In this document: in pieces, positions 46,332-54,872 of the stretch
How positions within the stretch are numbered: position 1 is the stretch's first letter
Layout: each line of letters starts with the position of its first letter
DNA from: an uncultured beta proteobacterium
GTDB lineage: Bacteria; Pseudomonadota; Gammaproteobacteria; Burkholderiales; SG8-41
Assembly (NCBI GenBank): GCA_903885665.1
Contig: CAISJL010000158.1
Location: forward strand, 1-54,872
Length of the DNA stretch: 54,872 nt
Direction: 5' to 3'
Program-made: the position numbers and the translations under genes
Notes under the pieces: generated by a model
The model's input: the letters and a program-made list of their open reading frames with translations, nothing else
Database searches by the model: none
What the model was told of the DNA's origin: nothing

Positions 46332-47081
46332 TCAACGGCGAAACCATTGCCGCACGCGTCGTAAGTCTTGCGGGGTATCAACGCCAGCATGGGGGGCGGT
46401 AGTGCGGGCGACACTAATTCGATAGCCATAGGCGAGGGCGCGCAACTGCTCCAGTGCTTCGGTGTGTTCGATGGCGCTTGGCGCCAAGTGGGTATAGGTC
46501 TTAAGAAATCTGCAGCGATAAGCATAGATGCCCAGATGACGATACACCGGAGTGGCGGGTAGCTTCCGCCACGGCAGTGCCTGATCGCGCGGATATGGGA
46601 TCGGCGCACGACTAAAATAGAGCGCATAGTCTTGTTGGTCCAGCACGACCTTGACTACATTTGGGTTGCTAAATTCTTTTGGGTCCGTTATTCGACAAGC
46701 CGCTGTGGCAATGGTTGCTAGGCGATGGTTAGCTAAATTTTCAGCAACCAAGCGAATCAGGCGTGGCGCGATCAAGGGCTCATCGCCTTGGACATTGACA
46801 ACAATATGATCGGCTTTGAGTTTGAGTTGGGCGGCGACTTCTGCCAAGCGATCAGTACCTGTGGCGTGATCGCTACGCGTCATCAAGGCCTGATAGCCGT
46901 AATCGTTAACCGCATTGGCAATTCGGGTGTCATCTGTGGCAATAATGACATTAGCGGCGCCACTGCGCGCGGCGCGCTCGGCCACACGCACCACCATCGG
47001 CTTGCCGGCAATCATGGCCAAGGGCTTACCCGGTAATCGAGTAGATGCGTAGCGGGCGGGGATAACAACGGTAAAGGTCAT
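46332..47081 (-). CDS. kdsB: 3-deoxy-manno-octulosonate cytidylyltransferase
   Basis: 249 residues, the normal length. It couples KDO to CTP giving CMP-KDO for lipopolysaccharide inner core. The nucleotidyltransferase start is [19 protein letters not shown], then [16 protein letters not shown] and the ending [14 protein letters not shown]; the signature Asp and Arg residues are kept. It follows the Trm112-like gene by 29 bases and belongs to a lipid A/LPS block with lpxK. Confidence 0.97.
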   Translation of the reverse strand: MTFTVVIPARYASTRLPGKPLAMIAGKPMVVRVAERAARSGAANVIIATDDTRIANAVNDYGYQALMTRSDHATGTDRLAEVAAQLKLKADHIVVNVQGDEPLIAPRLIRLVAENLANHRLATIATAACRITDPKEFSNPNVVKVVLDQQDYALYFSRAPIPYPRDQALPWRKLPATPVYRHLGIYAYRCRFLKTYTHLAPSAIEHTEALEQLRALAYGYRISVARTTAPHAGVDTPQDLRRVRQWFRR

Positions 47082-47110
47082 AGGAATATCTATAGTAAGG
47101 GTATCGACGG

Positions 47111-47290
47111 TTAGAGCTCAACGTCATCGGGGATCTTGCGCGCGCTATCCTCTAGCATAATGGGGATACCCTCTTGGATCGGATAAGCCAGCCGGCAAGG
47201 CTTGCAGATTAATTCGTTCTCGGCTTTTTGATAGCCCAACGGAGCTTTGCAGATGGGGCAGACTAAAATACTCAATAATTTACTATCCAT
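47111..47290 (-). CDS. Trm112/UPF0434 family zinc-ribbon protein
   Basis: 59 residues: [20 protein letters not shown] then a tail ending [13 protein letters not shown]. Four cysteines in two pairs (Cys11-x2-Cys14 and Cys29-x2-Cys32) form a zinc ribbon typical of Trm112-like proteins (YcaR in E. coli). The family in eukaryotes and archaea activates methyltransferases; the bacterial role is unclear. It lies 13 bases after lpxK and 29 before kdsB, the same order as in E. coli. Confidence 0.9.
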   Translation of the reverse strand: MDSKLLSILVCPICKAPLGYQKAENELICKPCRLAYPIQEGIPIMLEDSARKIPDDVEL

Positions 47291-47303
47291 GTGCTTAAAC
47301 CTT

Positions 47304-48341
47304 TTAAGTGGCTGCGTGATCTTTAATGTGAGCTTGGGTGTGATCTAGGGTATGCGCTAGTGTCAGAAGTCGGGCATTGATAAGTTCGCCCAGTTGGGCA
47401 TCGAGTGTGGCATCGACCACTAATACCCAATGCGCAGCGCTCGCAAACGGCGCCCATTTTACCGCATCCTTTTCTGTCATCACGACGGGATCATGACCGG
47501 CAAAGTCTAAGTCGCCCGCTTGAAACGGATGGTGGTCAGGCAAAGGATGGGTTGTGCAGGAAATCCCTAAGTTACTGATATGATTGAAGAATCTTTCTGG
47601 ATTGCCAATGCCGGCAACAGCGTGCAGTGGCTGCCCAGAAAAGTGCTCGGCGCTGACGACTTGACTGGGATCGACGATATTTTGAAAGAGAGCGCCGGCA
47701 AGTGTCATACGAAACGCGTTGGGATATTGGGAATCTACACCCTGCCCACCATTGATGACGACAGCATCCACCGTGGCGAGACGATTGGCAGGCTCCCGGA
47801 GTGGTCCTGCCGGTAGCAAACATGCATTGCCCAAGCCGCGGGTGCCATCGATGACCGCAATCTCGAAGCAGCGCGCTAGCGCGTAATGTTGTAGGCCGTC
47901 ATCACTAATCACCACACTGACCTCGGGATGGGCGGCATGGAGGGCGAGCACACTGGCGACTCGATTGACACCTACCCATACCGGACAGCCACAGCGTTGG
48001 GCAATCAGATAAGGTTCGTCGCCTACGGAGTTGGGGGTATCGCTTGGTGTCACTGGGCGCGAATCGCGGCGAGTGCTGCCGTAGCCACGGCTGATGATGG
48101 CAGGCTGTAGCCCTAAGGCTTGCAAGGTTTTGACTAGCCACAATACCAAAGGCGTTTTGCCGGTGCCACCAACAGTAATATTGCCCACTACAACCACGTG
48201 AACAGGGAGCGCTACAGCGCGCCACATGCCGCTGGTCCAGAAAAAGCGGCGCAGCGTGATAACGAGTCGGAACAGCAAAGATAATGGCCACAACAAGATG
48301 CTGCGCCAGTCCCAATGCTGCCAAAAGTGTGGATAATTCAT
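47304..48341 (-). CDS. lpxK: Tetraacyldisaccharide 4'-kinase
   Basis: 345 residues, normal. It phosphorylates the lipid A precursor at the 4' position at the inner membrane. It has an N-terminal hydrophobic helix (about 14-30), then [20 protein letters not shown] with Walker A GGTGKT (58-63), [10 protein letters not shown], a D-D-G-L-Q-H motif at [11 protein letters not shown] and a C-terminal [10 protein letters not shown] stretch. It is needed for outer membrane assembly. It lies between exbD and the Trm112-like gene, all in one direction. Confidence 0.97.
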   Translation of the reverse strand: MNYPHFWQHWDWRSILLWPLSLLFRLVITLRRFFWTSGMWRAVALPVHVVVVGNITVGGTGKTPLVLWLVKTLQALGLQPAIISRGYGSTRRDSRPVTPSDTPNSVGDEPYLIAQRCGCPVWVGVNRVASVLALHAAHPEVSVVISDDGLQHYALARCFEIAVIDGTRGLGNACLLPAGPLREPANRLATVDAVVINGGQGVDSQYPNAFRMTLAGALFQNIVDPSQVVSAEHFSGQPLHAVAGIGNPERFFNHISNLGISCTTHPLPDHHPFQAGDLDFAGHDPVVMTEKDAVKWAPFASAAHWVLVVDATLDAQLGELINARLLTLAHTLDHTQAHIKDHAAT

Positions 48342-48479
48342 GAGTGGCGTAGCCTAGCCCGTTTTAGCACGCGAGTCGAGCCTGCAGTTAAGGGAGCCGA
48401 ATCTGACATGATAAGCGTGCCGCAACGCGCCCGATTGCGCTGTGCGGCAAGTAATAAATTGGTATAGCGATGGGTAGGT

Positions 48480-48896
48480 TTAGCGATTCCCTTGGGTGGT
48501 AAATGTGATTTTCGAGTAGCCCGCCATTTGTGCTGCCTCCATCACGCGTACCACAGTTTGATGCGCTGCGTTGGCATCAGCATTAATTACAATGGTTGGG
48601 TCTTTCATCTGGGCAGCAGCTTGTTTGATGGCATTGCTAATGGCAGTCACATTATTCGTAGTGATGACGACTTGATTGACGCTAAAACTACCTTTGGCAT
48701 CAACCCCAACATTGATTTGTTCTGGACGCGATGGCGCTTGCTCGGCATTCGCTGTGGGTAGGTTGATTTGTAACTCAGCAAAGCGCGAATAAGTGGTGGT
48801 GACCATTAAGAAAATTAATATCACCAACAGCACGTCAATTAACGGGATCAGATTGATCTCGGGTTCTTCTTGATGTCTACGAATTCTAAATTTCAT
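48480..48896 (-). CDS. exbD: ExbD/TolR family biopolymer transport protein
   Basis: 138 residues with one membrane segment near the start (residues 15-37). The essential aspartate is in the helix INLIPLIDVLLV (Asp21). The periplasmic part holds LQINLPTANAEQAP and IVINADANAAHQTVV, as in ExbD. With ExbB it turns the proton gradient into force for TonB or Tol-dependent transport. It starts 11 bases after exbB, so the two are translated together; lpxK follows 138 bases on. Confidence 0.93.
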   Translation of the reverse strand: MKFRIRRHQEEPEINLIPLIDVLLVILIFLMVTTTYSRFAELQINLPTANAEQAPSRPEQINVGVDAKGSFSVNQVVITTNNVTAISNAIKQAAAQMKDPTIVINADANAAHQTVVRVMEAAQMAGYSKITFTTQGNR

Positions 48897-48907
48897 GCGA
48901 TTTCTAC

Positions 48908-49516
48908 TTATTCGCTACGGTTGCCGTGGATGATTTCAATTAACTTGGCAGCTTGCTGTTGCATGTTAAATAGCAGCATATCGACACGCCCACGCAAATA
49001 GCGATAAAACACCATGCTGGGCACGGCCACTACCAAACCAAATGCGGTGTTATAGAGCGCAACTGAAATACCATGAGCTAAGGCTAAGGGGTTGGCGCCC
49101 TGAGGGCTTTGTGAGCCAAAGATTTCGATCATGCCGACCACGGTTCCAAAAAGCCCTAGCAACGGTGCAATCGAGGCAATTGTGCCTAAAGTGTTCAGAA
49201 AGCGCTCTAGTTCCACAGCAGCGTTATCAGCTGCTTCAGTCATCGACTCTTTGATAACTTCAGCGGAATGTTTTTCGTTACGCAGCCCGGCAGCGAAAAT
49301 TTGCCCCAAGGGAGAGTGCGTAGTCAGTTGGGTGAGTATCTGCGGGGTAACCCCACTTTGCCGATAATTTTTGACCACTTGGTTTAGCAATAGTGGTGGA
49401 CATACCACAGCGTTACGTAACAACCACAAGCGTTCGCCAATAATAGCGACAGCAATAACTGAACAGAGAATAAGAGGCCAAATGGGCCAACCGGCAGCGT
49501 CAATAATGGATAACAA
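48908..49516 (-). CDS. exbB: ExbB/MotA/TolQ family proton channel
   Basis: 202 residues from a TTG with GGAAGG about six bases upstream. Three membrane segments lie at about 12-30, 107-130 and 145-170. The proton-channel motif is TLGTIASIAPLLGLFGTVVGMIE, typical of the family. ExbB pairs with ExbD to power outer membrane energy coupling. It is the first gene of the leftward envelope block. TolQ or MotA is unlikely because the partner and gene order match ExbB-ExbD. Confidence 0.93.
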   Translation of the reverse strand: MLSIIDAAGWPIWPLILCSVIAVAIIGERLWLLRNAVVCPPLLLNQVVKNYRQSGVTPQILTQLTTHSPLGQIFAAGLRNEKHSAEVIKESMTEAADNAAVELERFLNTLGTIASIAPLLGLFGTVVGMIEIFGSQSPQGANPLALAHGISVALYNTAFGLVVAVPSMVFYRYLRGRVDMLLFNMQQQAAKLIEIIHGNRSE

Positions 49517-49530
49517 GGTAGACCTTCCAC

Positions 49531-49610
49531 AATCAGGGTTAATCAGGGTTAATCAGAATTAATCAGAACTAATAAGAACTAATGAAACAAAATGCAACAA
49601 AATGCAGAAA
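49531..49610. repeat. Decamer tandem repeat (eight degenerate 10-base units)
   Basis: Successive 10-base units read AATCAGGGTT twice, AATCAGAATT, AATCAGAACT, AATAAGAACT, then AATGAAACAA, AATGCAACAA and AATGCAGAAA. They start only 14 bases upstream of the exbB start codon. The 10-base period is near one turn of DNA, so the array could bend DNA or be a slippage product. No coding frame is supported. Confidence 0.75.
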
Positions 49611-50298
49611 TTAATCATCGTTTTGTCGAAGTTTTAAGCAATTAAAATAACGAATTACAAATTAAATACAATACCTTAGCTTATTTTTTGTTGGCAACGA
49701 TGGCGAATTATAGTGCCTATAATCCCGCTTGTTGTCATAGGGCGTAAAAACAAATCATCAATGACCTAAAACGAGCACTCGGATTGTATTCAGTTTATAA
49801 GGGTCTTGTATCCCCGCTTAAGATACCGTTAGTAAGCGTTCATCAGCGCTTGGTCGGATTGTTAAGTGAATAGATACAACTTAGATACGACTGAACCGAT
49901 TTTGCATTTTAAGATAAATATGCACCCGATCGCTAGCCAAGGATGTGAAATCCTGTTTTATGCATCAATGCGTTTGCAGTGTCCTCTAGAATTTCAAGAC
50001 ATATCCGCGCTAAACGCTTGAAAGTGAAGGGTTTAGCAACTTGCCCACAAAAGCTGTGGATAAGTGTGTGGGTAAGCTACCAGTAAGTTAGCTAAGTCAC
50101 CAGATTGTAATCAGTTTTTCTAAGATGCTAAAACCGTACGCTAAAAAAATACTTAATAAAATCAATAATTTAAAAATTAACTTTTGAAGTGCTTGATATG
50201 CAAAATGCATGACCTATGCGCGAACAGCATTGCCCCTGCATATTGACTGATTGTGAGTTGTTTGGGCGGTAAACAGGCTGAGCCGTTATACTTGGGGG
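49611..50298. other. Long non-coding gap between exbB and uup
   Basis: The gap has no gene I can support on either strand. It holds a TATAAT at 49718-49723, without a well-spaced -35 (TTGGCA is 21 bases upstream), and a cluster of DnaA-like boxes at 50041-50075, listed separately. The remainder is AT-rich and could carry promoters for exbB and uup or an unrecognised small RNA. Confidence 0.4.
50041..50075. promoter_or_regulatory. Cluster of three DnaA-box-like nonamers
   Basis: TGTGGATAA (50055-50063) is the exact reverse complement of the DnaA consensus TTATCCACA. TTGCCCACA (50041-50049) differs at two positions. TGTGGGTAA (50067-50075) reverses to TTACCCACA and differs at one. Spacing is 14 and 12 bases, near a helical turn, and no dnaA gene is near. 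Possible roles are DnaA titration or regulation of a neighbouring gene. Confidence 0.45.
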
Positions 50299-52119
50299 AT
50301 GTCCATACTCAATATCGATCAAGCCGAACTTGCTTTTGGCCTACACCCACTGCTAGACCGCGCTCATTTAATTGTCCACGAAGGTGAACGTATTGGCCTC
50401 ATTGGCCGCAACGGCACCGGCAAATCCTCACTACTAAAAGTGATAGCGGGTCAAGCGGTCTTTGACTCGGGCGAAATTCGCCTCGCCGATAGCGCTCGCA
50501 TCATCATGGTGGAACAAGAGCCCGTATTGCCGCCGGCTGAAACCTTTTATCTCAGCCTGACCGAGCGGGGCGGCTTAGAGGATTTTCCTGACGAGCGCGA
50601 ACGCTGGCGCATTGATGCGCGTTTAATTGAATACCTGCACCGCTTTGGTATTGATGACGGACGTTCGCCGGCAAGTGCCTCTGGTGGCGAGCGCAAACGT
50701 GCTGCACTTGCCTTAGCCTTGGCGATGCAACCGGATTTGTTGCTATTGGATGAGCCCACCAATCATTTAGATATTAGTGGCATCACGATGCTGGAGGACT
50801 TGCTACTGCGTGGTCAGGTACGCTCGGCCATTATCATTACCCACGATCGGGCATTTCTCGATCGGGTTGCCAGTCGTATTATTGAACTCGACCGTGGTTT
50901 ATTGCGCTCCTACCCCGGTAACTTTGCCGCTTATGAGGCGCGCAAACTCGATCAACTCGCTGACGAAGAAAAAGCCAATCGCAAGTTTGATCAGTTCTGG
51001 GCGCAAGAGGAAGTTTGGATTCGTAAAGGTATTAAAGCGCGGCGTACCCGTAACGAAGGCCGTGTGCGGCGACTGGAGGTATTACGCGTCGAGCGCATGG
51101 CGCGGCGCGAGCGCGTTGGCAACGTCAAGTTAGCACTTGATGCGGGTGAGCGCTCGGGTAAGTTGGTGGCAGAACTCACGGATGTCAGCATCCGCTTTGG
51201 TGAACGAGTCATCATCGACAACTTAAGTATGAACATCATGCGCGGTGATCGCATCGGCTTAATTGGTGCCAATGGCGCGGGTAAGACTACGCTCATCAAA
51301 CTCATCCTCGGGCAGCTTCAGCCCGATCAGGGCGAAGTGCGCTTAGGCACTAAAATTGAAGTTGCTTATTTTGATCAAATGCGTGAGCAACTGAACCCCG
51401 ATGCAACCTTGGTCGAGACAATTAGCCCAGGCTCGGAGTGGGTAGAGACAGCAGACGGTCGCAAACATGTGATGAGTTATTTAGCGGACTTTTTATTCCC
51501 ACCGCAACGCGCGCATGCCAAGGTAAAAATGCTCTCTGGTGGTGAACGCAATCGCCTGCTGTTAGCGCGACTCTTTGCGCGACCGGCAAATGTATTGGTG
51601 CTCGATGAGCCCACCAATGATCTGGATATTGAATCACTAGAGCTTCTCGAAGATACCCTACAGGGTTATCACGGCACACTGTTATTGGTGAGTCATGACC
51701 GCGCGTTTTTGGATAACGTAGTCACCCAAACAATTGTGGCCGAAGGGGAGGGTCAGTGGCAAGAGTATGTGGGCGGCTATTCTGACTGGCTAGCTTATTG
51801 CACCAAGCGCGATGCGGTCGTTAGCGAAGGCGCTCCCAATAACAAAATTTCACCACCAGCACCGCGCGCTGCAGCCACACGCTCGCGGTTGAGCTTTAAA
51901 GAGCAACGGGAATTGGCGCAATTGCCGCAAGAACTTGAAACCATCGAGTTACAGCAAAAGGCACTCAACGAACGCATGATCGCGCCGGATTATTACAAGC
52001 AATCGGTAGAGCAACAAAAAACAGATCGTGCCCAAGTGCAGACCTTAGAGCAGTTGATGACCAAAAAATTTGAACGCTGGGCAGAGTTAGACCAGCGGGC
52101 GAATCAGGTGGGACAATAA
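50299..52119 (+). CDS. uup: ABC-F family ATPase Uup
   Basis: 606 residues with two ATP-binding cassettes and no membrane segment. First cassette: Walker A GRNGTGKSS (36-44), signature SGGERKRAALALAL and Walker B LLLLDEPTNHLD. Second: GANGAGKTT (about 320), SGGERNRLLLARLF and VLVLDEPTNDLD. An arginine-rich linker of about 50 residues separates them (KGIKARRTRNEGRVRRLEV), and a coiled-coil C-terminal tail of some 80 residues is typical of Uup. It acts on ribosomes or DNA and reduces replication-associated recombination. It is the first gene right of the long gap. Confidence 0.95.
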   Translation: MSILNIDQAELAFGLHPLLDRAHLIVHEGERIGLIGRNGTGKSSLLKVIAGQAVFDSGEIRLADSARIIMVEQEPVLPPAETFYLSLTERGGLEDFPDERERWRIDARLIEYLHRFGIDDGRSPASASGGERKRAALALALAMQPDLLLLDEPTNHLDISGITMLEDLLLRGQVRSAIIITHDRAFLDRVASRIIELDRGLLRSYPGNFAAYEARKLDQLADEEKANRKFDQFWAQEEVWIRKGIKARRTRNEGRVRRLEVLRVERMARRERVGNVKLALDAGERSGKLVAELTDVSIRFGERVIIDNLSMNIMRGDRIGLIGANGAGKTTLIKLILGQLQPDQGEVRLGTKIEVAYFDQMREQLNPDATLVETISPGSEWVETADGRKHVMSYLADFLFPPQRAHAKVKMLSGGERNRLLLARLFARPANVLVLDEPTNDLDIESLELLEDTLQGYHGTLLLVSHDRAFLDNVVTQTIVAEGEGQWQEYVGGYSDWLAYCTKRDAVVSEGAPNNKISPPAPRAAATRSRLSFKEQRELAQLPQELETIELQQKALNERMIAPDYYKQSVEQQKTDRAQVQTLEQLMTKKFERWAELDQRANQVGQ

Positions 52120-52248
52120 AAAGGCATTCACCGATAAATAATCAATAAAGCACTAAAATATTGATAGAATTCGATAGAAATAATTTAATAATTTAATAAA
52201 TTTAAAATTTACAAAGTTAATCACAACACCCAGGCTGAAAGGATGTTT

Positions 52249-52449
52249 ATGAAAGTAACGCGGTTAATGACAGAAGTGACTTTAGTGATTGCCGATATTG
52301 AAGCAGAAATTAACGGCGAAATACGTAGTTGCCCCACGTTGTGTGCAGTGATTAAACATGACGATGGCGCCAGTGATTCGGTGATACCGCTGAACACCCC
52401 AGATGGTCGACCGATTTTTCTGAATATGGAAAATGTGATTAAACATTAA
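52249..52449 (+). CDS. Small hypothetical protein
   Basis: 66 residues from ATG 52249; an ATG two codons upstream (52243) is an alternative. GAAAGGA overlaps the upstream ATG and fits the second one better. The sequence is acidic and soluble (DIEAEINGEIRSCP, HDDGASDSVIPL, ending ENVIKH), with no signal or membrane helix and no recognised family. It sits alone between uup and the alpha/beta hydrolase. Confidence 0.5.
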   Translation: MKVTRLMTEVTLVIADIEAEINGEIRSCPTLCAVIKHDDGASDSVIPLNTPDGRPIFLNMENVIKH

Positions 52450-52638
52450 TTCACTACAACGATCGCTAAGCTATTTGTTTAACACAACACCATCAATACG
52501 AGTTATAAATTTTTAATTTAATAATTAATAATTAATCATTAAACATTAACCAACAGTCTCAAATTATCTGTCACATTAATTATCTGTCGCATTATTAGTG
52601 AACCCAGGATTAGCGAGCTCAGTATTAGACAACCCATC
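52450..52638. other. AT-rich spacer with TTAAT repeats
   Basis: The 189-base gap has a run of TTTAATTTAATAATTAATAA type repeats at 52514-52550. A similar run lies at 54658-54710. No gene or terminator is recognised. They may be expansions of simple AT sequence. Confidence 0.35.
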
Positions 52639-53445
52639 ATGCCCAGACTTCACTTATCCAGTAACGTAGACCTGCATTATGTCGTCGATGATTACACCGA
52701 CCCCTGGACCACACCGGAGACGGTGATGTTACTTCACGGCAATAATGAGAGTGGCCAAGCTTGGTATGGTTGGGTGCCGCACTTGGCGCGTCACTACCGT
52801 GTGGTGCGGCCCGACATGCGTGGCTTTGGTCAATCAACTCCTATGCCGCGAGACTACCCATGGACACTCGATGCAGTTGTCGATGACTACGTCGCCCTCA
52901 TGCATCACTTGGGTATTAGCCGTTGCCATATTGTTGGGGCCAAGATCGGTGGCGTGATTGCACGGGTATTTGCAGCGCGGCGTCCCGAGCATGTGCACTC
53001 TCTAACTGTAGTCGGCTCACCCCCGCCAGTGCGTCTGGACATCGCCACGGTGGCAGAGCGTGTACTCGAGATCGAAGAGCTGGGTATTGAGCACTGGGCG
53101 CGGCGAAGCATGGGTGATCGCTTGGGTAGTGACTTCCCGAAGGCGGGTGTAGAGTGGTGGATCCAGTATATGGCGCGTACCGCGGTGAGCACTGAGGCGG
53201 GTTTTGCCGGTACGATTAACTTCTCAGATATCACGGAAGATATTCTCAAAATTAAATGCCCGATGTTGGTGTTAACTACCGAAGGTAGTGGGCTGGGCAG
53301 TGTGGCGCAAATGCAAGCGTGGCAACAACAAGTAGCGCATTCCGAATTGGTGGCACTGCCCGGCGATTCGTTTCACGTTGCTGCAACTGCGCCTGATCAA
53401 TGCGCACTGGCTACACTTGAATTTTTAAAGCGCCATCCATTCTAA
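52639..53445 (+). CDS. Alpha/beta-hydrolase-fold protein with altered nucleophile motif
   Basis: 268 residues, soluble. The fold is obvious from MLLHGNNESGQAWYGWVPHL (oxyanion H-G), VVRPDMRGFGQSTP and IVGAKIGGVIARVFAARRP. The nucleophile elbow, normally G-x-S-x-G, reads G-A-K-I-G: Lys102 replaces serine. The catalytic histidine is present in DSFHVAAT (His246). The acid position, usually an Asp in a G-x-x-D turn, reads LTTEGSGLG and has no clear Asp. It may be a pseudoenzyme, a binding protein or a lyase-like cofactor-independent enzyme. Its start ATG has no strong ribosome-binding site. It precedes a Bug gene by 70 bases. Confidence 0.85.
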   Translation: MPRLHLSSNVDLHYVVDDYTDPWTTPETVMLLHGNNESGQAWYGWVPHLARHYRVVRPDMRGFGQSTPMPRDYPWTLDAVVDDYVALMHHLGISRCHIVGAKIGGVIARVFAARRPEHVHSLTVVGSPPPVRLDIATVAERVLEIEELGIEHWARRSMGDRLGSDFPKAGVEWWIQYMARTAVSTEAGFAGTINFSDITEDILKIKCPMLVLTTEGSGLGSVAQMQAWQQQVAHSELVALPGDSFHVAATAPDQCALATLEFLKRHPF

Positions 53446-53515
53446 TCGTCATTGATTCTTGATGTTGATTTTCAAAGTTGGGTCTCAATCGTACATTTAA
53501 TTGTACACTTAATCG

Positions 53516-54556
53516 ATGCTTAATCTGCAACTTGTAAAGACGCTTATCATGAGTGAACACCAGTGCAATCGTAGTTGGGTAATTGGATTTGTGGTGTGTT
53601 TGTTGTCGTTAGTATTCTTTCAAGCGGCCGCAGTTGACGCTGCGGCCGTGGATGGATATCCAAATCGCGCACTACGTATCGTGGTCCCATACCCCGCCGG
53701 TGGTGGCACTGATGCGATAGCCCGCACCATGGCGCTAAAGTTAAGCGAAACCATTGGTCAGCCCGTGGTTATCGACAACCGCAGTGGCGCTAATGGCATT
53801 ATTGGCACCGATGTGGTTGCCAAAGCCAAACCTGATGGCTACACCGCACTAATTACTCTGGCTATTCACGCTATCAACCCTAGTCTCTACGCCAAGTTGC
53901 CCTACGATTCAGCTAAAGACTTCACCCCGATTACCTTGCTGGCTGAATATCCGTATGTGATCACCGTTCACCCTTCGCTGCCTGTGCGAACAGTGCCCGA
54001 ATTGATTCGCTTTGCAAAAGTGCGACCCAAGGCCCTATCCTACGCCTCATCAGGTAATGGTAGTGGGCCGCATTTAGGCATGAAACTCTTTGAAATGAGT
54101 GCGGGCCTGCAAATGGTGCATGTCCCGTACAAGGGGGCTGCCACGGCGATGACAGATTTAATTGCAGGGCGTGTTGATTTATTTTTTAATAATTTTCTAG
54201 CCGCCGCCCCCACTATTCAATCAGGAAGGCTGCGTGCACTGGCAGTGACTAGCGCAAAACGCTCTAATGCTATGCTAAGCCTGCCAACGGTAGCCGAAGC
54301 TGGCATTCCGCAATTTGCAGTGACTGGTTGGTATGGATTGCTGATGCCGGCAGGCGTGCCGCAACCGATAGTCACAAGCCTACATGAGTCTTTAGTAGGC
54401 ACGCTACGCGCGCCCGAAGTCGCTGATAAGCTTGCTCGAGAAGCGGCAGTTGTCGTGGCTAACAACCCGCAACAGTTTTCAGTATTTATGCGTGCTGAAA
54501 CTGAGCGTTGGGCACATGTTATTCAAAAATCTCAATTGAAGATCGAGGCGTATTAG
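53516..54556 (+). CDS. Bug/TctC family periplasmic substrate-binding protein
   Basis: 346 residues from 53516; the ATG at 53549 (residue 12, MSEHQCNRSW) is a possible shorter start, and neither has a strong ribosome-binding site. The signal peptide's hydrophobic run is FVVCLLSLVFFQAAAVDA. The mature part shows GYPNRALRIVVPYPAGGGTD, VIDNRSGANGIIG, PDGYTALITL and HVPYKGAATAMTDLIAG. It sits 70 bases after the alpha/beta-hydrolase-fold gene, which may be its partner. Ligand unknown. Confidence 0.92.
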   Translation: MLNLQLVKTLIMSEHQCNRSWVIGFVVCLLSLVFFQAAAVDAAAVDGYPNRALRIVVPYPAGGGTDAIARTMALKLSETIGQPVVIDNRSGANGIIGTDVVAKAKPDGYTALITLAIHAINPSLYAKLPYDSAKDFTPITLLAEYPYVITVHPSLPVRTVPELIRFAKVRPKALSYASSGNGSGPHLGMKLFEMSAGLQMVHVPYKGAATAMTDLIAGRVDLFFNNFLAAAPTIQSGRLRALAVTSAKRSNAMLSLPTVAEAGIPQFAVTGWYGLLMPAGVPQPIVTSLHESLVGTLRAPEVADKLAREAAVVVANNPQQFSVFMRAETERWAHVIQKSQLKIEAY

Positions 54557-54872
54557 TAGAAAATGCATCGCCTTAAGCCTGTCCCCATGTGGCCGGTTCG
54601 GTGAGTAAATACTTCATTGTGAGGTAATGATCGATAGTTTTTTTAAACTGCATGGTCATTAATTAATTATTAATTGATCATCAATAGGTCGTTAATAGGT
54701 CATTAATAGAACATATCGATTGTTAAGTCTGCTTTGAATTGTGTGACTTGCGGCATGGGTCTCAAGCAGACTTAATGCCCCGATCCAAATTATTTTTGTA
54801 TTCACTATTATTGTTGTTGTTGGCTGATGGAGAGCTTTGATTGGGGGTAATGTAGAATTGGCCGTCATAATA
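54557..54872. other. Non-coding end of window with AT repeats
   Basis: The last 316 bases contain runs such as TTAATTAATTATTAATTGAT (54658 onward) and repeated TCGTTAATAGGTCATTAATAG. They resemble simple-sequence expansion. No open frame or RNA gene is supported. Confidence 0.4.

Noticed and set aside
49531-49610. Possible CRISPR array
   Set aside because: Units are 10 bases with no spacers and decay gradually; no cas genes are near.
49691-49723. Promoter with TTGGCA and TATAAT
   Set aside because: Spacing of 21 bases is outside the normal range, so not called as a promoter.
50041-50075. Replication origin (oriC)
   Set aside because: Only three boxes, no dnaA/dnaN/gyrB/rpmH neighbours and no clear AT-rich unwinding region; kept only as a DnaA-box cluster.
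16564-54556. Complete tripartite tricarboxylate transporter
   Set aside because: Only TctC-like receptors occur; no TctA or TctB membrane proteins are found.

Overview
The window looks like chromosomal DNA of a betaproteobacterium of the order Burkholderiales, probably Alcaligenaceae-like and only moderately GC-rich. Three things point there. Eight genes encode Bug/TctC-type periplasmic substrate-binding proteins, a family hugely expanded in that group. The cell-envelope block exbB-exbD-lpxK-trm112-kdsB-adk is in a familiar betaproteobacterial order. There is also a cyanophycin cluster with its own ABC exporter and DUF1854 protein. No species is claimed. No rRNA, tRNA, CRISPR array or prophage was recognised.

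Region by region. 1-1040: the end of one IS3-family element inserted into the decayed transposase of another. 1253-15921: a divergent cyanophycin-type cluster. Leftward run cphA', cphA, a membrane acyltransferase, a protein resembling the Bacillus spore transglutaminase Tgl, and a membrane/spermidine-synthase-like fusion. Rightward run an ABC exporter with an N-terminal zinc-ribbon extension, DUF1854, and a second membrane/spermidine-synthase-like fusion. 16118-23591: a small secreted cysteine protein, a Bug receptor, an FAD monooxygenase, the potassium-uptake pair trkA-trkH and a BT1-like permease. 23614-38702: an acyl-CoA catabolic region (ADP-forming acyl-CoA synthetase, enoyl-CoA hydratase, AMP-dependent ligase, MmgE/PrpD, a MaoC-like pair, an SDR) interleaved with six Bug receptors, one frameshifted. 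39067-42982: two glutathione transferases, an EAL phosphodiesterase and a ketopantoate-reductase-like protein. 43134-49516: membrane pyrophosphatase hppA, adk, kdsB, a Trm112-like protein, lpxK, exbD and exbB. 49517-50298: a long non-coding gap with decamer repeats and a DnaA-box cluster. 50299-54556: the ABC-F ATPase uup, a small hypothetical, an alpha/beta-hydrolase lacking the nucleophile serine, and an eighth Bug receptor.

How they may work together. The two cyanophycin synthetases imply storage of an aspartate-arginine polymer. The full-length enzyme keeps both ATP sites. The shorter one has lost the Mur-ligase P-loop and the C-terminal domain, as in CphA2-type enzymes. The apparently linked transglutaminase-like, acyltransferase and aminopropyltransferase-like proteins and the ABC exporter suggest, as inference only, that the polymer or a derivative is modified or exported. 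This is the most interesting part of the window. The Bug/CoA region suggests uptake and beta-oxidation-like breakdown of organic acids whose identity cannot be read from the sequence. No tctA/tctB membrane partners are present, so the Bug proteins must use permeases elsewhere or act as sensors.
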